The notes beneath the pieces are model-generated. The model searched no databases. It saw only the letters and a list, made by a program, of their open reading frames with translations, and had not been told where the DNA came from. Position numbers and translations under genes: made by a program. Source: Usnea hakonensis (Eukaryota > Ascomycota > Lecanoromycetes > Lecanorales > Parmeliaceae). From it: DNA of 17,779 nt. The stretch spans positions 1 to 17,779 of the forward strand of contig BLJB01000777.1 of assembly GCA_013423325.1 (NCBI GenBank). Direction: 5' to 3'. Of the stretch, positions 8,441 through 17,779 are shown one piece after another (position 1 is the first letter of the stretch; each line of letters opens with the position of its first letter).

Positions 8441-11400
8441 CTAATAATATTATAGTATAATATAAGAGGTAAACTAGGAACGATAATGATATTACTTAAC
8501 GATCTAGAGGTAAAATAGGCCGACGTCCTAGCGATCTAGGAACCTTAGTAGAATATATATATAAAGTTATTATATAACCCCGGAACTAGCGAATTCTTCC
8601 TATTATATAGGGGCGAAGTAGGTATAAGGGTATACCTCTATATTAATAAGAGGATCGATATTAATATATAGGAAGAGATGTCTCTATTTAAGAATATCTA
8701 TACTATCGTTATAAAGCTTAAAGAAAAAGATAGAATCGCGGGAGAAGAGGTAATCTAGATTTTTAATATATATAATTCTAGTCTATCCCTAGTTATTACT
8801 AATAATCTATTAAGTCTCTTAGTACTAAAAAAGGAGGTCTAGGGATAGGGCGAATAGATAGTAATAGGAGACTTTAACCTCTACTACTTGAACTAGAATA
8901 ACTACGGGAGGTTTAGCTACTATAAGGAAGCGGACGAGTTATTAGAGATAATTATAGAAGTAGATATAAAACTCGCGCTTTTTAAGGACTCTATAACCTA
9001 GAGGGTAAGGGGTAGCGAAAGCGTTCTAGACCTTATCTTTATAATATCGGGACTAATTAAGGTAATAAAATTATATAGAGTATACCTAGACCTTTAGATA
9101 GGCTCCGACTACTTTCTAGTATATATAGAGCTTGACCTATCGATAGAGAAAACCCTTACTATTAGAAGAAAGGCGTAAAAAATAGTAAAGCTAGAAGCTA
9201 TAAAGACTATAATTTAAGAGCTAGTCTACTTCTTACCTCCTAGCTAGCTAGGGACTAGAAGAGAGATAGACGAATATCTAGAGGATATTATAGCGGGCCT
9301 AAGGAAGGTAGTAGAAGAGACCGTTCTATAGGCTAAACTATTAGATAGGGCTCGATCGTTCTAGGACTATAACTATAGCGAGGCTACGCTAAAGGTAAAA
9401 CGCCTCGCGGCCGAATACTAAAATAGCCGCGGAAACCGGAGGGAGGAAAAATAGTATATAGCTATAAAATACTAGAATAAGGTAATTAGTAGAGCTAAAA
9501 TACTCGACTTTAGGCGAAGGGTCTACGAAGTAGGAGAGTTATAGAAGGGAATCTAGGGGCTAGCTAAATAGACTAGATAGAATAGTATAAATTTAAAGCT
9601 ACTATCTAAGTTTCTAGCGCTTAAGGACGGGGAAGTCGATCTAGCGAGGTTATTCGAAGGTAAGATAAAGGTACTTCGAAGGATATTCTTCCCTCCCCCC
9701 CTATAAGTAGACCTTACTAATATCGAGGATATAGTCTATCTAGACTTAGCCGAGATAACCGTAGAACTAACGGAGAAAGAGGTAAAGGCAGCTATCTTTC
9801 GCCCTAAATAGGATAAAGTACCGGGGATAGATAGAATACTAAATAGATTCCTAAGACTAGTTACCGGAGAGGCCCTCCTATAGCTTACTAGGCTCTTTTA
9901 GGTATATATAGACCTAGGTTACTACCCGAGGGAGTTTAAAGTCGCCAATATAATAGTCCTCCGTAAACCGGGTAAAGATAACTACTCTAAATTAAAGTCG
10001 TACTGACTAATCGCCCTATTAAGTACTTTAGGGAAGGCTCTAGAAATAGTCGTAGCTAAGAGACTTAGCGACTATATAGAGGAATATAACCTCCTCCCCC
10101 CGGAATAAATAGGTATACGGAGAGGGCGGTCTACTAAGATAGCCCTAGAGATAATCGTAAACGTAGTATATACGGTTTAGGGTAGCGGTAAATAATACGT
10201 GGCTAGCCTACTCTCTCTAGATATAGTAGGGGTATTCGATAATATATTCTATAAACGGCTCCTCTATAACCTTAAATCTAAAGGGATCCCTCTCTAGATA
10301 GTAAACTAGACGTCGAGCTTTCTTATGGAGAGAGTAACGTTAATAATACTAGGGTAGAAAATAAGCGAGGTAGAATTAATAGAGATAGGGATTCTATAGG
10401 GGTCCCCGGTATCCCCTATATTATTCCTATTCTTTAACGTACCGTTTATTAAAGAGTACTCGAAGCTAAAGCTAAACCTCTAAGTCGGAGGCTTTATTGA
10501 CGATATCTATCTACTAGTATATAGGAAGAAGACGGAGGCTAACTACGCGATACTTAAGATAGCCTACGAGGTATACTTAAAGTAGGCGAAAATATATAGG
10601 GTAATCTTCGCCCCTAAAAAATACGAGCTAGTCTATCTTACTAGAAGGTCGAAACGCTTTAATATAAAAGCCGTAGTAGACCTAGGAGTAATAGTTATAG
10701 AGCTAAGGGGTAGTATATAGGTCCTAGGCCTATACGTAGATAGAAAACTAAAGTAGGGCCCCTACCTTAAGAAGGTAAAAGTCAAGATAGCGTCCTAATA
10801 CCTCGTATTATTAATAACGGTAGCCTCGATATAGGGAATAATATTAAACCGAGTATATATAGTATATTAGGTCATTATTCGGCCGGCGATAATATACGCG
10901 GCGGCTATCTAGTATAACCCGGCGAGTACGCGAGGAGTAATAAAGACACTAGGAAGATAGCTAGGGATAACCTAGAATAAGTACCTAAGATACGTCTCGG
11001 GAGCATATAAGGTAATAAGCACTAGAGAACTAGAAGTAGAGACGAGTATTCCCCCTATATAAGTCTCTTTAGACCTAGCGGTCCTCCGTTACTAAGCCCT
11101 TAGGGGCGTACACGAGGTTACGAAAATCGGAAACGCACGTATCCGCAGAGTACTCTAGAGGAAACGAGGTTATAGGGTAAAAGTACCTCCGGTACCTATA
11201 ATAGAGAAGAGCTCGTAGGCCGAAGGGGCCCTCCCTAGGAGAGGGTAGGAGTAATATAACGTAGGGAAGAGAGAAAGGAAGGAGACGGAAATAATAAGAG
11301 GAAGAGTACGGGGCTAGGGTAATATAGCCTAGCGTACCCTATAGAAAGGCTACTATACGGGTATACCTAAAGATAAGAGGATACTAGCTTAGGGTCCTAA

Positions 11401-11790
11401 AGACTAGAAAACGAGGAGAACACTTTACTATAACCTTATAAAAGCCGAAAGCTCCGCCCTAATCTAGATACGAATAGAGAAGATCGGGCTAGTATAGTTC
11501 CTTTTCTATTATAAAGTCCTAGGTATCTATATAGCTAGCTACGAATACGGCTAGCCGAAATAAGATACTAAATATATCCTTATCTTTTATCCGAGGCTAG
11601 AATAATCTAGACTAGTACTTCTAGAATCCGCGAGAACTAGTAATCTATAGAGAATATTAACTACCCTAAGGGGGGCGAGGGCGTTAACTAGATAACTAAT
11701 TTAGTCTAGCCTCCTAGGCTAGTATTCCCTAGCGAAAGACTAGTTATATAGGGGGGGAGCGACCTAAGGGGCGCTAGTATTAATATAAAG
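8340..11790 (+). pseudogene. LINE ORF2 (endonuclease / reverse transcriptase) remnant
   Basis: About 1,150 codons in frame 2 relative to base 8438. Endonuclease: L*YNIR near 8450, AI*EP with the catalytic Glu at 8540, GDFNLYY at 8867-8887 (His now Tyr), and GSDYF at 9101-9115, where the catalytic His of S-D-H is Tyr. Reverse transcriptase: VPGIDRIL (about 9818-9841), LRKPGKDNYSKL (about 9957-9995), GIL*GSPVSP at 10388-10417 (Gln now TAG), and GFIDD at 10490-10504 with both aspartates intact. A thumb region follows, then SSALI*IR..KIGL and the zinc motif CxC-x8-H-x4-C at 11540, 11546, 11573 and 11588, all four ligands now Tyr. The frame starts by overlapping ORF1; start codon and final stop cannot be fixed because RIP has created stops. 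Not functional. Confidence 0.9.
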
Positions 11791-12008
11791 AAGGTAGAGG
11801 GGTACGAGAATAGAGGGTACCGAGCGGTAGTAGTCGAAGGTAGTATATAGACTTAAAACCGTAGAGATAAGTAGGAGTTCTATAAGGTTTTTTACCCTAG
11901 TAGTAGTAATACTACGAAGGTTTTCCTTATACTATTACTATAGAGATTCCCGTAATTATCTTTTATATAGTTAGATAGACACGAGTATGAATTCCAATCC
12001 AATCCAAT
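11791..12008 (+). other. 3' untranslated region and CCAAT tail of LINE copy 2
   Basis: No frame looks coding with confidence. It contains a stretch with three AGT codons (11899-11907 region) seen in all copies, a stem-loop (TATCT 11957-11961 with AGATA 11973-11977), then ACACGAGTATGAATT and three CCAAT units ending at 12008. The last bases overlap the TSD. Confidence 0.7.
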
Positions 12009-12019
12009 ATTTAAAGTAG
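12006..12019 (+). repeat. target-site duplication of LINE copy 2, 3' side
   Basis: AATATTTAAAGTAG, the partner of 6726-6739. It contains TTTAAA, compatible with the AT-rich nick sites favoured by APE-type LINE endonucleases. Confidence 0.85.
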
Positions 12020-13030
12020 TTATTTTTAATTATATTTTTTATCTAAATAATATTATTTAATAAAGTTTACTTTACTAGATTATATATAAATTTAAAAACT
12101 ATTTTTAATAGAATAAAGATAAATATTACTCTTTTTATACTTTTAAATTAATTCTTTTATAATAAGATTTTATTTTAATTTTTTTATATAACTCTCTATA
12201 AATTATTTAGCTTTATTATATACTTTTTAACTTTTTTAAAAATAGTAAACTTAAATTATTAATTATTCTATAGAATTTAAAGCCGGATTATTATTTTATT
12301 ATATAACTCTTTAATAAAAAGATCTTTATTATATTTAAAATAAAAAGAGAACCTTTAAAAGTCTAAATAAAAGTTAGTAAACTATATAGTATCTATTTTT
12401 AATATTATAAATTATCTATAATAATTTTATTTATAATTCGAGTCTTTAAATATAATAGTAAGTTTATTTATAATATTCTAAATAATAAGAAAAGAATTAT
12501 TAGCGTTAACCTCTTATTAGAAATAGATCTATTTTACTACTTTTTTTTTAAAATATAAAAGTATATATTTTATATAATTTTTATTATTATTTTAATAATC
12601 TTTATTTATCTTTAATTTAATTATTATTTTACTCTTTTAATCTTTCTAGATAGGATCTATATTATTAATAAAGAGAGGAGGATCCGGATATTTTTAAAAA
12701 TATTTAATAAAGATTATAGAGAATAATTCTATATTATTTTAAATATTTTAAAATTATTCTAATTTTAAATTAGTAGATACTAGATCTTTTTATATATTTA
12801 TTAATTATTATATAATAAGTTATTATTTAGTAATCTCTTTTTTTAATAATTAGGAAGTTTAAATACTTATATCTCTCTCTTAATAAATCTAATTTAATAT
12901 AACTAAAAATTTCTTTAGATTTTGTCTAATCTATTATATAAATTTATTTATAAATAAGATATTCTAGAGAGTAGCTATATTATAACTTTTAATTTAGAAT
13001 ATTAATATCTTTTTAGATACTCCTTTTAGT
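12020..13030. other. AT-rich tract continuing the host element of LINE copy 2
   Basis: About 1 kb between LINE copies 2 and 3. By the TSD it was originally continuous with 6725, so on the minus strand it should lie upstream of gypsy pol, i.e. in the gag region. Minus-strand frames give Lys/Ile/Tyr-rich residues with a few proline-containing segments (for example near 12650-12690, ISGSSSLY), but no zinc knuckle or known gag motif. CpG is nearly gone as well as CpA. I see no gene of its own. Confidence 0.4.
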
Positions 13031-13248
13031 TTGGATTAGATTAGAATTTATACTCGTATCTATCTAACTATATAAAAGATAATTACGGGAATCTCTATAG
13101 TAATAATATAAGGAAAACCTTCGTAGTATTACTACTATTAGAGTAAAAAATCTTACCGTACTCTTATTTATCTTTATAGTTTTAGGTCTATATATTATTT
13201 TTAACTACTACCGCTTAGTACCCTTTACGCTTATATCCCTCTATCTTT

Positions 13249-16200
13249 TCTATATTAATATTAATACCCCTTAGGCCGCTCCCCTCCTATATAATTAATT
13301 TTTTATTAGAGAATACTAGTGTAGAAGACTAGATTAAATTAGTTATCTAATTAATACCCTCGCCCCCTTTAGAGTAATTAGTATTCTCTATAGATTACTA
13401 GTTTTTATAGATTTTAGAAGTACTAGTCTAGATTATTTTAGTCTTAAATAAAAGATAAAGATATATTTAGTATTTTATTTTAATTAGTTATATTTATAGC
13501 TAGCTATATAGATACTTAGAATCTTATAATAAAAGAGGAACTATATTAGTCTAATCTTCTTTATTTATATCTAGATTAGGGCGGAGCTTTCGACTTTTAT
13601 AAAATTATAATAAAGTATTTTTTTTATTTTCTAATCTTTAGAACTTTAAGCTAATATCCTCTTATTTTTAAATATACCCGTATAATAATCTTTTTATAGA
13701 GTATACTAGATTATATTATTTTAGTTTTATATTTTTTTTTTTATTATTTTTATCTCTTTTTTTTTCTCTTTTCTCTATATTATATTACTTTTACCCTCTT
13801 TTAGAGAGGGCCCCCTTAATTTATAAATTTTTCTTTATTATAGATATTAAAGATACTTTTATTCTATAATCTTACTTCTTTTAGAGTACTCTATAAATAT
13901 ATATATTTCTAATTTTTATAATCTTATATACGCCTTTAAGGGCTTAGTAATAGAGGATTACTAGATTTAAAGAGACTTATATAGAGGGAATATCTATTTC
14001 TACTTTTAATTCTCTAATATTTATTATTTTATATATTTTTAAAATATATTTTAAATATTTATTCTATATTATCTCTAGCTATTTTTCTAGTATCTTTATT
14101 ACTCTTTATATATTTATTAAATTATACTAAATAGCTACCGTATATATTATCGCTAATTAAATAATAATCTAATATATTATATATATTTAGTTTAGTATTA
14201 TTTCTTATATCGAGACTACTATTATTAATAATATAAGATATTAGAATATTATTTTAATTTTTATCTTTTTAAGGTAAGAGCTCTACCTTAATTTTCTATT
14301 TATATATAGATCTAAGATCTATATATTACCCTTTAGCTCTATAACTATTATTTCTAGATCTACTATAACTTTTATATTAAAGTATTTCGGCCTTCTAATA
14401 AGGTAGACTAATTCGTATTTTTTAGAAGTAAAAATTACTCTATATATTTTTATCTATTTTAAATATATTTTATAAATTATTTTAAATATTATATAGTTAG
14501 TCTTTATACTCTTTTTATATACTAGTAAATAGATATTATTAATAAAGTCTTTAATTTAAAGATTTAACTTTAGTTTTAAGTACTTTTTAATAAATAGTAT
14601 ATTAAAGAATAGAAATAATATAGAGGATATTAAAAACTCTTATAAAATCTTTATTTTTATTAATTCTATTTTACTTATTTTCTATTTTAGCGTTATTAAT
14701 ATTACTCTCTTTATAAGAAAGCTTAATATCTAGTTTACTATCTAAAAAGGGATCCCTTTAGATTTAAAATTATAGAGAAGCTATTTATAGAATATATTAT
14801 TAAATATTTCTATTATATCTAGAGAGAGTAGGCTAGTTATATATTATTTATTATTATTCTAAATTATATATATTATATTTATTATTATCTTTAGAGCTAT
14901 TTTAATAGATTATCCTCTCCGTATATCTATTTATTTTAGGGGGAGAAAGTTATATTTCTCTATATAGTTATTAAGTCTTTTAATTATAACTATTTCTAGA
15001 GTCTTCTCTAAAATACTTAATAAGGTAATTAATTAATATAATTTTAATTTAAAGTAGTTATCTTTACCCGGTTTATAAAGAACTATTATATTAGCGACTT
15101 TAAACTCTTTTAGATAATAGCTTAAATTTATATATATTTAGAAAAGTTTAATAAGCTATAGAAGAGCCTTTTTAATAATTAACTTTAAAAATCTATTTAA
15201 TATTTTATCTATCTCTAGTACTTTATTTTATTTAAAATAAAAGATAGCTATCTTTACCTCTTTCTTTATTAATTCTATAATTATCTCGACTAGGTCTAAA
15301 TAGATTATATCTTTAATATTAATAAGATTTATTTATAAGGGGGAAGGGAAAAATATTTTTTAAAATATCTTTATTTTATCTTTAAATAATCTTATTAAAT
15401 TAACTCCTCTATCTTTAAATATTAAGAATTTAAATAGTAACTTTAAATTTATATTATTCTATCTAATTTATTTAGCTAGTCTTTAGATTCTCTTTTATAA
15501 CTCTTCTACTTCGTAGATCTTTTATCTAAAATTAAGTATTTTAGCTTTATTAATTATCTTATTTTAGTATTTTATAGCTATATACTATTCTTTCTTTTTT
15601 TAGTTTTTATAACTATTTTAATATTTAGCTATAAGGTGTTTTATTTTTAGCGTAACCTTATTATAGTTATAATTCTAGAATAATCGAGCTCTATCTAATA
15701 ATTTAGTTTATAGAATAATCTTTTCTACTATCTTTTTTAGGTCTACTATAATATTCTTTAAATATTTATTTATCTTTTTTCTAGTTTTTAGCTAGTTAAA
15801 AAATAAAGAGTAAATTAATTTTTAAATTATAATCTTTATAACTTTTAACTTTATTATTTTCTATATCCTTCTTTTAATAGTAGAGGCTTTTTTTATTAAT
15901 AAATTAAACTCTATATATATTAGAAAATAATTAGAGTCTATTTATAGATCTAGATATACTCTATATAATTTTATTATTTTAGTTAGTTCTAGTATTATAA
16001 AGATAAGATCTATAATACTTTTACTACTTTTTATTCTTTAGATTATAAAGTTTTTAGAAAATACGAGTTTTATATCTACTTCTATAATTATTTTTAATAA
16101 CTTATCTATTTTTTTATAATAGCTAAATCTTCTATAATTATTCTAGTTTAAATAATAAAGATTAAAGTTTTTTATTATTATTTATTCGTCCTATCTTTAG

Positions 16201-16699
16201 ACCTCCTTTTTTAATATTAAGAGGTTTAATAGATTATTAATAATAATTAGAAATAGGCTAGAGTTATATATATTAAAAATCTAGATTATCTTTTCTTTTA
16301 TAATTCTATCTTTTCTTTTAAACTTTATAATAATAATATAGATATTCTTAAATAGAGATATCTCCTCTTATATATTAATATTAATCTTTTTATTAATATA
16401 GAGATATATTTTTATACCCGCTTTATCTCTATATAATAGAAAGAATTTACTAATTTCGGGATTATATAATAACTTTATATATATATTCTATTAAAGTTTC
16501 TAGATTACTAGAACGTTAATCTACTTTATCTCTAAATTATTAAATAGTATTATTATTATTTCTAGTTTATCTCTTATATTATATCATAGTATTATTAGAG
16601 TCTAGCTTTCTATTATAGGGAAGTTAATATCTAAAGGTTCTATTTTTAAATATCTTATATCTAGATCTTTTAGATCTTAAATAATTAGATTACTCTTAT
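13249..16699 (-). pseudogene. LINE ORF2 remnant (copy 3)
   Basis: Minus-strand counterpart of ORF2 in copy 2; limits are projected by length. Legible parts include the active site near 14532-14543, where F-I-D-D has become F-I-N-N (both Asp lost), and the former GxxxGSP block near 14620-14680, now IKIL*EFLISSILFLF. The GSP glycine and proline are gone. The endonuclease start lies near 16570-16600. The number of amino-acid changes is clearly higher than in copies 1 and 2. Confidence 0.82.
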
Positions 16700-17199
16700 T
16701 AGTTTATAAATTTCTATTTTAATTAAAATTCTTAATAATATTTAGTTAACCTTTTTTATTATAAATCTTTTTAATCTTTTTACTTTAAAAGTTTTTTTAA
16801 GTATTTTAAAATCTTTCTTTTTATAATTACTTTTTATATTAATTATATCTTATATTCTCTTTTTTCTAAGCGGAACTATTATAAATCTATTAATAGTTAT
16901 TAGTATTTCTATAGCCTTTATCCCTTTTAAGTTAAAGATTATTATTAATCTTAATATTAGCTTTTTTATAACTTTTTTAATCTTTTATCTTTTTTTTAAA
17001 TATATTCTCTAATACGCTATATAGCCCTTATCTCTATATATTATATATATTTTATAGGCTTTTAGAGCTATCTTATTATATTTTCTAATATTATATTTCT
17101 AGTTATATTTAATATATCTAATCTTATTTTTATAATAAGTAGTTATATAGCTTTACTTCTAGTAATTAAAATATTATACTACTTTATATATATAGTAAG
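16700..17199 (-). pseudogene. LINE ORF1 3' part, including zinc knuckles (copy 3)
   Basis: Counterpart of the last third of ORF1 in copy 2. The knuckle region lies near 17010-17180 and, as in copy 2, its Cys/His positions read Tyr. The 5' two thirds of ORF1 are absent because the copy is 5'-truncated at about 17199. Confidence 0.75.
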
Positions 17200-17286
17200 T
17201 CTTAATAAAAAAAGTATAGAGAATATTTTTTTTTCTATTCTATTTACTTTCTATAAACTATATCTACTTCCTATTATTTTATAATC
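17200..17286. other. AT-rich spacer
   Basis: Short AT-rich stretch between the truncated end of LINE copy 3 and the degenerate frame that follows. I see no feature in it. Confidence 0.5.
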
Positions 17287-17571
17287 TTCATAATAGTATC
17301 TCGACTTTATAGAATAGATAGGATATAGATACTAATAAAGATAGAAAATAATAAAGATAAATATATACCTCCTCCTTTATAGTTATTAAAGCTAGATCTT
17401 TTATAAATCCGATACGAGGTAGGCCTAGCTATAGAAGACTCTAGTAGGGAAGCTATTAATAATAAAGTTATTAATAATATAGTTACTAATAATATAGTTA
17501 TTAATAATATAATTAATAATAATATAATTAATAATAATAAAGGCTTTAGCGTAGTAGGAAATAATAATAAA

Positions 17572-17602
17572 GGTATTAATAATATAGCTTTCGGCGAATA
17601 AG
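17572..17602 (+). repeat. 31-bp direct repeat, first copy
   Basis: Begins GGTATTAATAATATAGC and ends GGCGAATAAG; identical to 17669-17699, 97 bases downstream. Both copies are in the same reading frame modulo small-unit differences and encode G-I-N-N-I-A-F-G-E-stop. Confidence 0.9.
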
Positions 17603-17668
17603 ACGTTAATAATAAAGATATTAATAGTAAAGACTAATTCTTTAATAATAAAGGCTCTAGTAGAATAG

Positions 17669-17699
17669 GTATTAATAATATAGCTTTCGGCGAATAAGG
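17669..17699 (+). repeat. 31-bp direct repeat, second copy
   Basis: Partner of 17572-17602; it ends six bases before LINE copy 4. Confidence 0.9.
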
Positions 17700-17704
17700 T
17701 ATTA

Positions 17705-17779
17705 ATTGGATTGGATTAGAATTCATACTCGTGTCTATCTAACTATATGAAAGATAATTACGGGAAGCTCTATAGTAAT
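17705..17779 (-). mobile_element. LINE copy 4, 3' end only
   Basis: The minus strand matches the last ~75 bases of the LINE family: CCAAT-type tail (ATTGGATTGGATTAG on the + strand), the CACGAGTATGAATT block and the TATCT/AGATA stem-loop. It retains TpG and CpA (for example CTCGTGTC and TATGAAAG), as copy 1 does at the same place. The rest lies outside the window. Confidence 0.92.

Larger units (their letters stand above)
6740..12005 (+). mobile_element. full-length LINE copy 2
   Basis: A complete non-LTR retrotransposon of about 5.27 kb, bounded by a TSD. It has a very short 5' leader (6740-6761), ORF1 with three zinc knuckles, ORF2 with APE-like endonuclease, reverse transcriptase and a C-terminal zinc motif, and a 3' end with a stem-loop and CCAAT x3. 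I see no RNase H 'TDGS' block. The ORF2 layout and C-terminal zinc motif fit fungal LINEs related to the Tad/I group; that placement is from motif impression only. RIP has removed nearly all CpA/TpG from about 6905 to about 11975, but the first ~160 bases keep them, as do the last ~30. CpG remains common. It is inserted in the tract carrying the gypsy remnant, so it is younger than that element. Confidence 0.93.
13031..17199 (-). mobile_element. LINE copy 3, 5'-truncated, heavily mutated
   Basis: The minus strand matches copy 2 from its 3' terminus (TTGGATTAGATTAGAATTT at 13031, the complement of the CCAAT tail) to about copy-2 position 7845, inside ORF1 just before the zinc knuckles. The similarity stops near 17199. 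Its length (about 4.17 kb) matches the corresponding part of copy 2, so there are few net indels. Unlike copies 1 and 2 it has also lost most CpG and many C and G in other contexts. 5' truncation is the usual outcome of LINE insertion. I could not find a convincing TSD in the flanks. Confidence 0.92.
17287..17704 (+). pseudogene. degenerate frame with Asn-rich tandem repeats, interrupted by LINE copy 4
   Basis: A single + strand frame (phase of CGA at 17302) runs about 139 codons with six stops, all TAA or TAG. It starts with RLYRIDRI, then KIENNKDKYIPPPL, then YEVGLAIEDSSREA, followed by three 15-bp units encoding V-I/T-N-N-I, then I-N-N-N units and two G-I-N-N-I-A-F-G-E blocks. Since TGATGA becomes TAATAA under RIP, the Asn pairs may have been Asp pairs, giving an acidic repeat protein; that is inference. 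No ATG is visible, and the frame is cut at 17705 by the 3' end of LINE copy 4. Complete CpA/TpG loss implies it belonged to a repeated sequence. I do not recognise the product. Confidence 0.4.

Noticed and set aside
8340..11790. RNase H domain in the LINE ORF2
   Set aside because: No 'TDGS'-like block with following acidic residues is legible between the reverse transcriptase and the C-terminal zinc motif in copies 1 or 2.
12000..12008. Telomere-like repeats at the LINE ends, as in telomere-targeted LINEs
   Set aside because: The tail unit is CCAAT, which does not match TTAGGG/CCCTAA, and the flanks are ordinary AT-rich transposon DNA.
13015..17215. TSD around LINE copy 3
   Set aside because: The flanks (CTCCTTTTAGT before 13031 and GTAAGTCTTAATAA after 17199) share no convincing match.
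1..17779. Reassigned stop codons (TAA/TAG as Gln) as an explanation for stop-rich but conserved frames
   Set aside because: Cys and His codons are also turned into Tyr and catalytic Asp into Asn, and CpA/TpG is depleted in non-coding parts too. RIP explains all of this; a code change does not.
1..17779. Intact host genes, tRNA, rRNA, CRISPR arrays or bacterial-type operons
   Set aside because: No frame of useful length lacks RIP-type stops, and no RNA gene or spaced-repeat pattern was seen.

Overview
The window looks like a gene-free, repeat-on-repeat tract from a filamentous ascomycete (Pezizomycotina) with active repeat-induced point mutation (RIP). The dinucleotides CpA and TpG are almost absent over most of the 17.8 kb, while TpA is very abundant. 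Every recognisable protein frame is riddled with TAA/TAG codons at places where Gln or Trp is expected, and with Tyr where Cys or His is expected. That is the signature of C-to-T change at CpA on both strands. I cannot name the species, and I see no intact host gene, tRNA, rRNA or CRISPR array.

Layout. 1-2459: 3' half of a non-LTR (LINE) retrotransposon, + strand (copy 1), with a 2-N assembly gap. 2460-3299: AT-rich remnant ending in a short island that escaped RIP and may be an LTR end. 3300-6725: minus-strand Ty3/gypsy pol remnant (RNase H, reverse transcriptase, protease end). It is split at 3758-4857 by a 1,100-bp insertion flanked by a 10-bp target-site duplication (TSD). 6740-12005/12008: full-length LINE (copy 2), + strand, inserted into the gypsy-containing tract, with a TSD of 11-14 bp. 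12020-13030: the other side of that tract. 13031-17199: 5'-truncated, more heavily mutated LINE (copy 3), minus strand. 17200-17704: AT-rich spacer and a degenerate + strand frame with Asn-rich repeats. 17705-17779: 3' end of a fourth LINE copy, minus strand, running off the window.

The four LINE copies belong to one family: ORF1 with three CCHC-type zinc knuckles; ORF2 with an APE-like endonuclease, a reverse transcriptase and a C-terminal CxC-x8-H-x4-C zinc motif; and a 3' end with a small stem-loop and three CCAAT pentamers instead of poly(A). Copies 1 and 2 have lost CpA but keep many CpG. Copy 3 and the gypsy remnant have lost most CpG too. With the nesting, this gives a relative history: gypsy first, then the 1.1-kb insertion and LINE copies into it or beside it, with RIP acting more than once. 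None of these elements can now encode a working protein.
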